From the NCBI GenBank assembly GCA_002011395.1, contig MTNG01000116.1:1-14640 (forward strand): 14,640 bases of DNA, written 5' to 3'. The translations under genes were made by a program, and so were the position numbers. Shown one piece after another: positions 6,985-14,023 of this stretch. This stretch comes from Candidatus Aciduliprofundum sp. JdFR-45 (GTDB taxonomy: Archaea; Thermoplasmatota; Thermoplasmata; Thermoplasmatales; JdFR-45). How positions within the stretch are numbered: the first letter of the stretch is position 1; every line of letters starts with the position of its first letter. Under the pieces are notes generated by a model that was given only the letters and a program-made list of their open reading frames with translations, was not told where the DNA came from and searched no databases.

Positions 6985-9393
6985 TCACCTCCTTCTGAGT
7001 TTGGGATTCACTATCTCATCGAATCCTCTTCCCACCAGGTAGAAGCCCAGCGATAGCAGTGTTATGGCGAGTCCGGGCGGCAGGAGCCACCACCATATGA
7101 AGACGCCGCCTCCGCCTGTTCTCGTGTTGCTCAGTATCTGGCCCCAGGAAATGTAGTTGGGGTCGGCCCTGACGAATCCGAGGTAGCTGAGGCCCGCCTC
7201 TGCCAGAATCGCACCCGTCACGCCGAAGGAGAGGTACAGGAAAGTCAGGGGGAGCACGTTGGGGAACAGGTGCCTCACTATGATGCGCCCATCGCTCGCC
7301 CCCGCAATCCTCGCCGCATCCACGAAGGGCCTCGCCTTCAGGGAAAGCGTCTGCGCTCTGATGACCCTTGCGATTCCAGCCCAGCCAAGTATGGACAGGA
7401 CGAGTATTATCGTCTGGAGACCGCTTATGTTGTACTGGCTGAAGATCTCGAACAGTATAAGTATTATCGGTAGCCCCGGGAGAACGAGGAGTATGTCCAC
7501 GATCCTCATTATGACGGTGTCCGTGAGACCGCCGTAATATCCGGATATGAGGCCAACGAAGGTGCCTATGAGGACCGACACGACGGCCGATATTATTCCT
7601 ATTAGGAACGCTATGCGTGTGCCCCATATGAGCTGCGATAGAATATCGTGGCCCTGGTCATCCGTTCCGAGCCAGTACGTGTTGCCAGAGGGGTATGTGC
7701 CCGGTGGCAGGGGCGTAATCCTGTCTCCCTTCATCTGGAATATCGTGACTTTTTTCTCCGCTCTGTCGTAAGACAGACCATACAGCTGATATAACCCGAG
7801 TTGCTGATTGTATTTGGCGCCATCGAGGCTGCCTATGTACTGGAAATACTCTGTTCTCATGACCTTAACAGCACCGGTCTTCGGGTTCTTTATTAGCAAT
7901 CCACCGACAACGTCCTTTTCACCTTCTTCCCTGGCTATGAAGTACTTGTATATTGTTCCGTCCTTTGCCCAGCCAAAGAGCTCATCTTTCAGCTGATGGA
8001 ACACAAACACATCCCTCAACTCCATGGGGAACCTGTAGTCCCTGGTCTGTGTCTCATTTATCTCACCGCCTATCTCCTTCTGCTCCACGTATCTCACGTA
8101 TCCGGTCCCGTCCTTGTTGTAGGCGAAGTATATGGAGAATATTCCATAACCTTTGAGCACCTTCGGGGTTCCCACGGGCTCAGCGCCCGGTACTGTGCTT
8201 TCGCCTATTACCACGTCTCTATCGGTACCGAAATTTGCAGGGTTTATTATGAACAATCCGTATCTACCATCTTCTGTCTCCCCCACGGCGTACACGTATT
8301 GAGGAATGGCACCTAAGGAGGCTGTCACGCCAAGACCCGTTATGCGGTATCCCGTAATCCAGTGGTACGTGGGTTCGGCCAGCACCTTGTCGGTCATGGT
8401 TCTCCTCAGGGACTGGCCAACTGCCATCATGCTGTAGTTATCCAGAGGTATGTAGATGTAGCAGTACCTCTCATGGTCCTTCAGATATGGGTTGAAGAAG
8501 ACCAGCGGCTCGGATATGATGCTGCTGCTGAACCTGTATTCAGCGATCTGTTTAACAACGTTGAGGGAACCCTCAACGGGCGAGGTCACGTATCTGAACC
8601 CGTACAGATAGAAGGTGTTGTTGTCACCGAAGGCGATGAGCCGCCATGGCTCCACCCTGTAGCCCACTATGCCCACGCGGGTTATCTGGTGTGCGGCGGA
8701 ATCGCTATCGCCCCTTGACAGTATATCCGCAACCACCCACGTTGGGGTGATGTCCAGTTGCTCGGAATAGACGATCTTCTCCTCTGTGGTGTTGGCCGTG
8801 AGCTTCCCAACGTCAATTATCACTATGTTGTTGCCGGCTGCAACGGCAACGAGCCCGTTGTATTTTCTATCTCCTATGAAGTTGTTGTTCTCGTCCTGCC
8901 CCTGGGCGACGTAGTCAAACGCGTGGATGTTGCCGTACGCGGAGAGGTCCACGGTGTATATTGTGGAGTCCTCATCGTAGGGGGTTACCTGGTAGGACAT
9001 TGTCAGATTTGTCGTCTCGTTTGCCGTCTGATTGGCGCCGCCCGTTATGGATTTTGGCTCTCTGAGCCAGCGGAAGTACAGGGTGGAGCCCTTTGAATAG
9101 ACCATCCATGAACCGCCCTCTGCGTTGATGACGGGCGGTGTGGTGGGGAAGACCTTCACTATATCGGCATCCGCGACGGTGCTGTATTCCACGGCACCGT
9201 AGGTATCAATTTCAGGTGCCCTGAAACTGGGTTCAAATTGTGCGAAGATCGGGGCGCCCACTGCCATGACGGCGAAGGCGATTATGATCACCAGACCGGC
9301 AACTCCGAGGCGATTCTCCTTGTAAAGGTTCCAGTTCCTCTTAACTGTCCGCTTAATGTTCTTAAGCGTTTCCTGCATTTTTGTGCTGACCAT
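6985..9393 (-). CDS. oppC: Peptide ABC transporter permease OppC with giant extracytoplasmic insertion
   Basis: This membrane permease of the importer has 802 residues against about 300 for normal OppC proteins. Residues 28-52 are the first membrane helix (LGVAGLVIIIAFAVMAVGAPIF). The family landmark YWLGTDDQGHDILSQLIWG does not appear until residues 573-591. The remaining five helices follow. The cytoplasmic EAA loop that docks the ATPase is at about 692-716 (DAARIAGASDGRIIVRHLFP). Between helix 1 and the landmark lie about 520 residues instead of roughly 40. They are rich in beta strands and aromatic residues, with N-x-S/T sequons at 121, 125, 129, 201, 258, 319 and 446. The ATG at 9393 has GGAGGTG seven bases upstream and is 14 bases past the oppB stop. 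The transport core looks complete; the inserted domain's fold is not recognised with confidence. Confidence 0.93.
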   Translation of the reverse strand: MVSTKMQETLKNIKRTVKRNWNLYKENRLGVAGLVIIIAFAVMAVGAPIFAQFEPSFRAPEIDTYGAVEYSTVADADIVKVFPTTPPVINAEGGSWMVYSKGSTLYFRWLREPKSITGGANQTANETTNLTMSYQVTPYDEDSTIYTVDLSAYGNIHAFDYVAQGQDENNNFIGDRKYNGLVAVAAGNNIVIIDVGKLTANTTEEKIVYSEQLDITPTWVVADILSRGDSDSAAHQITRVGIVGYRVEPWRLIAFGDNNTFYLYGFRYVTSPVEGSLNVVKQIAEYRFSSSIISEPLVFFNPYLKDHERYCYIYIPLDNYSMMAVGQSLRRTMTDKVLAEPTYHWITGYRITGLGVTASLGAIPQYVYAVGETEDGRYGLFIINPANFGTDRDVVIGESTVPGAEPVGTPKVLKGYGIFSIYFAYNKDGTGYVRYVEQKEIGGEINETQTRDYRFPMELRDVFVFHQLKDELFGWAKDGTIYKYFIAREEGEKDVVGGLLIKNPKTGAVKVMRTEYFQYIGSLDGAKYNQQLGLYQLYGLSYDRAEKKVTIFQMKGDRITPLPPGTYPSGNTYWLGTDDQGHDILSQLIWGTRIAFLIGIISAVVSVLIGTFVGLISGYYGGLTDTVIMRIVDILLVLPGLPIILILFEIFSQYNISGLQTIILVLSILGWAGIARVIRAQTLSLKARPFVDAARIAGASDGRIIVRHLFPNVLPLTFLYLSFGVTGAILAEAGLSYLGFVRADPNYISWGQILSNTRTGGGGVFIWWWLLPPGLAITLLSLGFYLVGRGFDEIVNPKLRRR
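7678..9240 (-). other. Large outside domain inserted in OppC
   Basis: About 520 residues (roughly 52-572 of OppC) separate the first membrane helix from the permease core. I see no signal peptide, lipobox or membrane helix within it. Repeated strand-turn-strand pieces such as YNGLVAVAAGNNIVIIDV, RLIAFGDNNTFYLYGF and YVYAVGETEDGRYGLFII resemble beta-propeller blades, but no WD or kelch signature repeats exactly. By topology it should lie outside the cell, and seven N-glycosylation sequons agree with that. A role in capturing peptides or the binding protein is inference. Confidence 0.7.
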
Positions 9394-9407
9394 ATCTCAT
9401 CACCTCC

Positions 9408-11141
9408 TCAGTGGACCCGCACCCGCGGGTCGAGGAATCCGTAGAGTATATCGGCTATCAGGTTTCCGAGGATAACAAGCACAGCAATTATGAACAGCGA
9501 TGCACCGGCAAGGAAGTAGTCCTTTTGCAAAAGGGCGTTTATGTAGTAGAAACCAACTCCCTGATAGCTGAACACCTGCTCCAGGATGACCGCGCCGCCC
9601 ACGGAGAAGCCCAGCGCTATCACGAAGGATGTGACTATGGGGAGAAGGGCATTTCTGCGCGCATGCTTTTTCATCACGACCTTCTCCGGCAGGCCCTTGG
9701 CTATGGCGGTGGTGATGTAATCCTCGTTGAGCGTGTCCAGCATCGCGGTCCTCATGAGGAGAGTGGTTCCCGCGAAGGATATGAGGAGCAGGACTATCAG
9801 CGGAAGCGCCATGTGCCACAGGATATCAAGGGCCGGGTAGTAGAAGGCATTTGGGTCAAACCCGTAGTAGGCCAGTGTCCCTGGCCCTGTGAGTTTACCG
9901 GACGAGAAGCCGCCCAGCGGGAACCATCCCAGCGCATAGGCGAATATGTAGAGGAGGACGAGACCCGTCCAGAAGGAGGGCATGTTGTAGAAGAACAAAC
10001 TGGAGACCACGGTGATGGCGTCCACCTTCCCCCCTCTCCTCCAGGCGATGTATGTGCCGAGTTTTATACCTATGAGGTATGCCAGCATGGTGGCGGTGCC
10101 GAAAAGCAGGAGAGTTCTCGGAATGGTCTCCGCCATGATGTCCCTCACAGGTCTGCCTGTCATTGTGGACCTGCCGAAGTTGAAGGTGAACATGCTCATG
10201 AGATAACCGACGTATCTCTTGTACCACGGCCTGTAGTTCGTGTACGTTATTGTGGTGGGGAGGTTGGGCAACTCCTGGGGAACGACATCCGTGTCAAGCA
10301 CCTCCACCACGGGGTAAGCGCCCGACACGCTAATGGAGGAAATCTCCTCCTGGACCGCGTTTTCCACGGCGGTCTTCACGGGTGCCAGTTCTGGCATAAC
10401 AGTCAGGAACATGATCATATATCTGTACGGGACTATGCCCATCTCCTGCACCGATTTGCCGTGCTGCACGGCTGCAGTCGTCTTGAACTCATTCTCACCC
10501 ACTATGTGCTTCATGTGCCACCCCTCTTGGACGCTGGGCGTGAAGGATGCGTAGTACTTGAAGTTGGGCGTGCATGTGACGGTCACGGTCTTGGATATGT
10601 GAACCGTGCGAACAACCTCGTTTGTGGAAATGTCGTAGTAATTAACGGTGGCGTTTATTACAAGGCTGAAGGTCACGTTGGTGAGTTCGCCCAGGTTCCA
10701 CGAGGTGAAGACGCCGTGCACGTTGCCCAGGTCAAAGTATCTGGTTATGTAAACGGACCGCACCGCGGACACGTTGTACTCGTTCACCCTAGCCGTGCCT
10801 ATGGTTGTGAACTCAACGCTCAGCGGTAGCGGCGGTTTAACCTCCACCTCGGTTGAGTTGAATATGTCCTCTCCTATTTTGCTGTAAAGGGGTGAGTCCT
10901 CTATGTACGTGAAATCCGTTCCATTTGCCGGGTTCAGAGTTATGTTGTACACGTCCTCCAGGCCCATGCCCACGGCCAGGTTTATTATGTCTCCCTGGGT
11001 GAAGTTGGGGTTACCGTAGAAGGCATCGGTCGGGTCCCCCGGCAGGAGCTCAAAAAGAGCCCATGTGGCCGAGGTGACCACGAACAGCGTCACTATCGCG
11101 AGCATGAACCTTTTCACGAGGTATTCCGATAACCCTGCCAT
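9408..11141 (-). CDS. oppB: Peptide ABC transporter permease OppB with extended extracytoplasmic loop
   Basis: This first gene of the operon encodes the partner permease, 577 residues against about 310-340 usually. The first helix is at about 10-32 (RFMLAIVTLFVVTSATWALFE), followed by LLPGDPTDAF. The next family landmark, GYLMSMFTFNFGRSTMTGRPV, lies at 312-332, so about 275 residues replace the usual 45-50. The core then shows the remaining helices and the EAA loop DYITTAIAKGLPEKVVMKKHARRNALLP (474-501). The extra region has seven N-x-S/T sequons (46, 66, 73, 95, 123, 155, 163) and a strand-rich stretch (TNVTFSLVINATVNYYDI). A GTG at 11150 would add three residues, but GGGAG would then lie only one base before it; the ATG at 11141 leaves ten bases and is preferred. 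A TATA-like promoter lies about 50 bases upstream. Confidence 0.92.
   Translation of the reverse strand: MAGLSEYLVKRFMLAIVTLFVVTSATWALFELLPGDPTDAFYGNPNFTQGDIINLAVGMGLEDVYNITLNPANGTDFTYIEDSPLYSKIGEDIFNSTEVEVKPPLPLSVEFTTIGTARVNEYNVSAVRSVYITRYFDLGNVHGVFTSWNLGELTNVTFSLVINATVNYYDISTNEVVRTVHISKTVTVTCTPNFKYYASFTPSVQEGWHMKHIVGENEFKTTAAVQHGKSVQEMGIVPYRYMIMFLTVMPELAPVKTAVENAVQEEISSISVSGAYPVVEVLDTDVVPQELPNLPTTITYTNYRPWYKRYVGYLMSMFTFNFGRSTMTGRPVRDIMAETIPRTLLLFGTATMLAYLIGIKLGTYIAWRRGGKVDAITVVSSLFFYNMPSFWTGLVLLYIFAYALGWFPLGGFSSGKLTGPGTLAYYGFDPNAFYYPALDILWHMALPLIVLLLISFAGTTLLMRTAMLDTLNEDYITTAIAKGLPEKVVMKKHARRNALLPIVTSFVIALGFSVGGAVILEQVFSYQGVGFYYINALLQKDYFLAGASLFIIAVLVILGNLIADILYGFLDPRVRVH
10227..11015 (-). 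other. Outside domain inserted in OppB
   Basis: Roughly residues 43-305 of OppB lie between helix 1 and the permease core, where relatives have a short loop. The region is polar, predicted strand-rich and without membrane helices except a doubtful hydrophobic patch near 240-250 (YMIMFLTVMP). All seven N-x-S/T sequons of OppB fall in it (residues 46-165). I do not recognise a named fold. Confidence 0.65.
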
Positions 11142-11165
11142 ATTCTCCACACTCCCTTTCAGGTG

Positions 11166-11203
11166 CTGTGGAGTTATATCACAGAACGGTATTTAACTAT
11201 TTC
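11166..11203 (-). promoter_or_regulatory. opp operon promoter region with small inverted repeat
   Basis: On the minus strand CGAAATAGTTAAATACC (about 11187-11203) reads as a BRE plus TATA-like box. Transcription would begin near 11168, leaving a leader of about 27 bases that holds the oppB ribosome binding site. Just downstream, CTGTG and CACAG (11166-11184) form a five-base inverted repeat with a nine-base spacer around the probable start of transcription, a possible but unproven operator. The whole gap to pckA is about 110 bases. Confidence 0.4.
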
Positions 11204-11252
11204 GCAGTTTCACCTCCGCCTGCCCGTTGTCTGACGAACCCCAGCGACTCTC

Positions 11253-12752
11253 TCACTGGAGTTCAAAGAAATCAATCTCCGGAAAGCGCTTCAAGTACTC
11301 CATGCGCTCTCTTCTGAGGCTCTCCATCATGCGGGAGTAGTGAACAGCATCGTATACGTTGTAGGGGTCAAACCTATCAAGTTCAACACCCTCGGCACGC
11401 GATGGGACCATATAACCCACGTTGCCGTCGTATTTCCACTCCACCTCCCCGCGGAGAATGGCCTTTATCATGGCGAACGTGTCCTCCGGCCTTATCTTCA
11501 CGCCGTCGGGCCCGCCAACGTAGCCGGTGTTGAGTATGTAAACCTCCACGCGGGGGTTGCGTTTCAGTATCTCCCTGAAGCGCATTCCGTTCTTCCACGG
11601 CCGGTCCACGATGAAGGGGTCAAAGCCGACCACGCGCACCGGTTTTCCGATCTCGCTCCTGTCCATCGTACCCGCCGAGGTTTTCGTGCTCTCGCCCAGC
11701 ATAAAGAAGGTGGCAGCCTGCTCGGGGCTGACGAACTTCCCGGCGATCGGTATGTCGTATCTGCGGGTGTTGAAGAAGATGACATCCGTCCTCTTCAGGT
11801 CTATGCCCTCACCCGTGTTCGGGATCCTCCTGCGGTTTATAACTGCCCTGCCGTTGGGGCAGAAGTCCACGTCGTCGAAATCAAGATCGCCGTCCTTCAC
11901 GGGCACGTTCTCCACTATGGCGTCCTCCGCCACGCACGCCCTCAGCAGTTCGGGCTGGGAGGTCACGTTGTCCGTCTTCACGTAGAAGTTCCTCTCCGTC
12001 CCCGCTCCGAAGGTGCTCTCATCCCAGAGGTTTATGTCGTCCTGAAGTATCTCCACCCCCTCGGGAGGGGTGAGGCCGTGGTCGGAGACCGTTATGGTGG
12101 TCTTCCCGGTTCCGCTCAACCCGAATATGAGGGCGCCCTTCTCCACGAGCTTTCCGTCCACGAGAACCCGGTAAACCTTACTTCCCGCATGGAGGCCGAG
12201 CCCAGTTCGCTCCTCCCTCTGGAGGTGCATGGCCAGGCGGAGCAGAGACATTTTGCTCTCACCGTAATAGTCGGTGCCGAGTATGTACGTGACTCGCTCC
12301 ACGGGGTCCACATACACGCGGCGCTCCGGCCACTCCGGAACGGCGATGACCCTCAATCGCGGCTCTTCAACCTCCCCGGGAAAGAGGTTTCTGTGGAGCA
12401 TAAGGGCCAGGCGCGCGTAGCGCGCCGTCACGGCGTATATGAACGGTATGCGCCTTGAGGGGTTCTTGCCTATCCACCCTGTCTGCACGATGAGGTCCTT
12501 TCCCCTCAGGTACTCCCTGACCTCTTTTATAGTGGAAAGGTATCTTCCCCTCCCCTCCTCCGGGAGGGCGTTTACATCGCTCACCGTCTCTCTCACGCTC
12601 CTCGCGGTGATGCGCGTGTGGTACACGGGAATGCCGTATCTGTTGGGCACCTCGTCTTCTCTGGCCATAGCCCGCAGTTCCGCGTCGGGCAGGTTTTTCA
12701 GGTGCCTCGCGGAGGCAACCGCGTCGTCGTAGATGTTCCGGGATGCGTCCAT
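11253..12752 (-). CDS. pckA: Phosphoenolpyruvate carboxykinase, ATP type, divergent archaeal form
   Basis: This cytoplasmic enzyme converts oxaloacetate and ATP to PEP, CO2 and ADP, the entry step of gluconeogenesis. It has 499 residues from the ATG at 12752. The P-loop GLSGTGKTT (211-219) is the typical PEPCK kinase-1a site. Asp238-Asp239 in ILQDDINLWDE correspond to the metal-binding kinase-2 site. Lys167 in YYGESKMSLLRLAMH and His188 in LGLHAGS stand where E. coli PckA has its manganese ligands Lys213 and His232. TGWIGKNPSRR (91-101) takes the place of the TGRSPKDK oxaloacetate loop, and YILNTGYVGG is kept at 405-414. GTG at 12761 is an alternative start. GGTGGT lies four bases before the ATG and a TATA box is centred near 12793. 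The sequence is clearly divergent from bacterial PckA, so ATP rather than another phosphate donor is inferred. Confidence 0.85.
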   Translation of the reverse strand: MDASRNIYDDAVASARHLKNLPDAELRAMAREDEVPNRYGIPVYHTRITARSVRETVSDVNALPEEGRGRYLSTIKEVREYLRGKDLIVQTGWIGKNPSRRIPFIYAVTARYARLALMLHRNLFPGEVEEPRLRVIAVPEWPERRVYVDPVERVTYILGTDYYGESKMSLLRLAMHLQREERTGLGLHAGSKVYRVLVDGKLVEKGALIFGLSGTGKTTITVSDHGLTPPEGVEILQDDINLWDESTFGAGTERNFYVKTDNVTSQPELLRACVAEDAIVENVPVKDGDLDFDDVDFCPNGRAVINRRRIPNTGEGIDLKRTDVIFFNTRRYDIPIAGKFVSPEQAATFFMLGESTKTSAGTMDRSEIGKPVRVVGFDPFIVDRPWKNGMRFREILKRNPRVEVYILNTGYVGGPDGVKIRPEDTFAMIKAILRGEVEWKYDGNVGYMVPSRAEGVELDRFDPYNVYDAVHYSRMMESLRRERMEYLKRFPEIDFFELQ

Positions 12753-12786
12753 GCTGACCACCGAGGGCGGGGAAACCGACGGGAGG

Positions 12787-12803
12787 CAATATAAAAATTT
12801 CGT
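12787..12803 (-). promoter_or_regulatory. TATA-box-like promoter for pckA
   Basis: The minus strand reads CGAAATTTTTATATTG: a BRE-like CGAAA followed by a TTTTTATATT box centred near 12793. Transcription should start near 12767, giving a leader of about 15 bases to the ATG at 12752. Confidence 0.5.
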
Positions 12804-12814
12804 GAGCGCGTTCG

Positions 12815-12825
12815 CCCTTGAAGGG
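12815..12825. promoter_or_regulatory. Short palindrome CCCTTGAAGGG in the divergent pckA / membrane-protein region
   Basis: This 11-base inverted repeat with one central base lies upstream of both promoters in a 131-base divergent gap. It could be a repressor or activator site. The single-base loop makes it unsuitable as a terminator stem, although TTTTT follows on the plus strand. Short palindromes of this size also occur by chance. Confidence 0.25.
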
Positions 12826-12848
12826 TTTTTAACTTAGATGTGATGCAA

Positions 12849-12860
12849 AGTAATATATGT
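12849..12860 (+). promoter_or_regulatory. TATA-box-like promoter for the membrane-protein gene
   Basis: AGTAATATATGT is centred about 30 bases before the ATG at 12884. No ribosome binding site is visible in front of that ATG, so the transcript is probably leaderless. Confidence 0.5.
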
Positions 12861-12883
12861 GATTACCACGATATGGAAATTGG

Positions 12884-13627
12884 ATGGATATCTCCAGATT
12901 AATGGAAGTCGTCGGAAAAGAAGGCGATGATGACCTGAGAGATGTGGTTGATAAATTTAAAAAATCCCTTGTGTTAATATTGTGCAGCATGGCGATTTTG
13001 ATTTTATTTATGTCTATAATTATTTTGGTTATAATGTTATATGGCGATGTAGATATATTAATTTTATTAACAATATGTGTTTTGGCAACAGCCATCTCCT
13101 CCCCCATGGCATTATATTCTGTCATTTTGCTGAATCGTCTGGGGAAGGAGTACGTGGACGTCACGAAAAGGAGATGGGCTATCTGGCCCCTCCCGGTGGC
13201 ATTTGATACGAAAATAATAAAACTGCTCTCAGTAATAATCTCGGTTGAGGTGTTTGCAGTCACCTTTTTCATCGGCATCTACGCTCAAAAGATATTTATA
13301 ATACTGATATCCTTTTTAATTCTCGTTGCAGGTTCGCTTTTTCCTTTTGTCGGCAGAACATCAAATCTATTCATCGCGCGGAGGGTGAGAATGGATGTGG
13401 ACAGGGTCGCCGACGCGCTGACAGCCGAACTTAAAGCGGAGAAAAAATCGCTGTACGCCCTGGGTGCCAGGTCATACGTTTTGAAAAAGGACGGTGTGAA
13501 TATATGGATTGTCAAAGATGCAAAGGGCGACCACACCGTTATACGGCTATATGGAATCGGGGATAAAAATCCAGTGGCCACAACGGACATCATGAACAAA
13601 ATAGACAACGCTCTCAGCCGAACATGA
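12884..13627 (+). CDS. Four-helix membrane protein of unknown function
   Basis: I do not recognise this 247-residue protein. A charged N-terminus (residues 1-27, with GDDD and DKFKK) precedes four hydrophobic segments at about 28-53, 57-84, 111-134 and 136-157. A basic loop (GKEYVDVTKRRW) lies between the second and third. The last 80 residues are soluble, with a helix (DVDRVADALTAELKAEKKSL) and a small strand-rich part (SYVLKKDGVNIWIVKD, HTVIRLYGIG), and probably face the cytoplasm. The first two thirds are AT-rich with many TTA, TTG and ATA codons, unlike the CTC/CTG-rich neighbours. That may mean recent transfer, or only the cost of coding hydrophobic helices. The start is supported by a TATA box about 30 bases upstream and no ribosome binding site. 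The gene stands alone between pckA (divergent) and the SCP2-like gene (62 bases downstream, with its own promoter). Confidence 0.8.
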   Translation: MDISRLMEVVGKEGDDDLRDVVDKFKKSLVLILCSMAILILFMSIIILVIMLYGDVDILILLTICVLATAISSPMALYSVILLNRLGKEYVDVTKRRWAIWPLPVAFDTKIIKLLSVIISVEVFAVTFFIGIYAQKIFIILISFLILVAGSLFPFVGRTSNLFIARRVRMDVDRVADALTAELKAEKKSLYALGARSYVLKKDGVNIWIVKDAKGDHTVIRLYGIGDKNPVATTDIMNKIDNALSRT

Positions 13628-13642
13628 AACAGGGCCATCGGA

Positions 13643-13653
13643 AGTTTAATATC
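13643..13653 (+). promoter_or_regulatory. TATA-box-like promoter for the SCP2-like gene and polC
   Basis: AGTTTAATATC, centred near 13648, lies about 42 bases before the ATG at 13690. A transcript starting near 13674 would carry the GGAGGTG ribosome binding site at 13678-13684, five bases before that ATG. Confidence 0.45.
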
Positions 13654-13689
13654 TCCCGGGGCATACCATGTTAGCCCGGAGGTGCGCAC

Positions 13690-14022
13690 ATGAAGGAAAT
13701 TTTGCAGTCGCTGGTTGACAGGGCGAATCGGAAAATCGCGGAGGATGAGAAGTTGAAAAAACACCTGGCCGGCATATCCCGCGTGGTGTGCATTCGCTTC
13801 ACGGACGACGGCTCCTACCACTTCAGGGTGGAGGGGGGCAGGGTGAGCGATGTTTTTGACGGGGATGCCGACGGCGACATAGTGGTGGAGATCTCCACGG
13901 ACCTTTTTCGGAAAATCATAGACGGGGAGGAGGATGCGCTCGCCGCCTACCTCGGGAGGCGCTTCAGGGTAAAGGCATCCCTGGCGGACAAGATGCTCTT
14001 CGCGGAGATGCTGAGGGGTTGA
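13690..14022 (+). CDS. Small SCP2 (sterol carrier protein 2)-like domain protein
   Basis: This 110-residue single-domain protein is the usual size for stand-alone archaeal SCP2-like proteins. The order of elements fits that family: an N-terminal helix (ILQSLVDRANRKIAEDEKLKKH), paired strands RVVCIRFTDDGSYHFRVEGGRV, then DGDIVVEISTDLFRKIIDGEEDALAAYLGRRFRVKAS, and a closing helix. The recurring family features are the D-I-V-V-E strand, the helix with I-I-D-G-E, and R-F-x-V-K-A-S. SCP2 domains hold lipids or other hydrophobic ligands in a pocket; the archaeal ligand is unknown. GGAGGTG at 13678-13684 fixes the ATG. The gene ends one base before polC, so the two are probably co-transcribed, though no functional link to replication is evident. 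Confidence 0.72.
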   Translation: MKEILQSLVDRANRKIAEDEKLKKHLAGISRVVCIRFTDDGSYHFRVEGGRVSDVFDGDADGDIVVEISTDLFRKIIDGEEDALAAYLGRRFRVKASLADKMLFAEMLRG

Positions 14023-14023
14023 G

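Noticed and set aside
7678..9240. The OppC insert as a fused solute-binding protein
   Set aside because: I see no SBP_bac_5 signature, lipobox or two-lobe pattern; the spacing of short strands is more like a beta-propeller.
12815..12832. CCCTTGAAGGG followed by TTTTT as an intrinsic terminator
   Set aside because: No gene ends near it on the plus strand, and a one-base loop cannot form a hairpin, so it was kept only as a possible operator.
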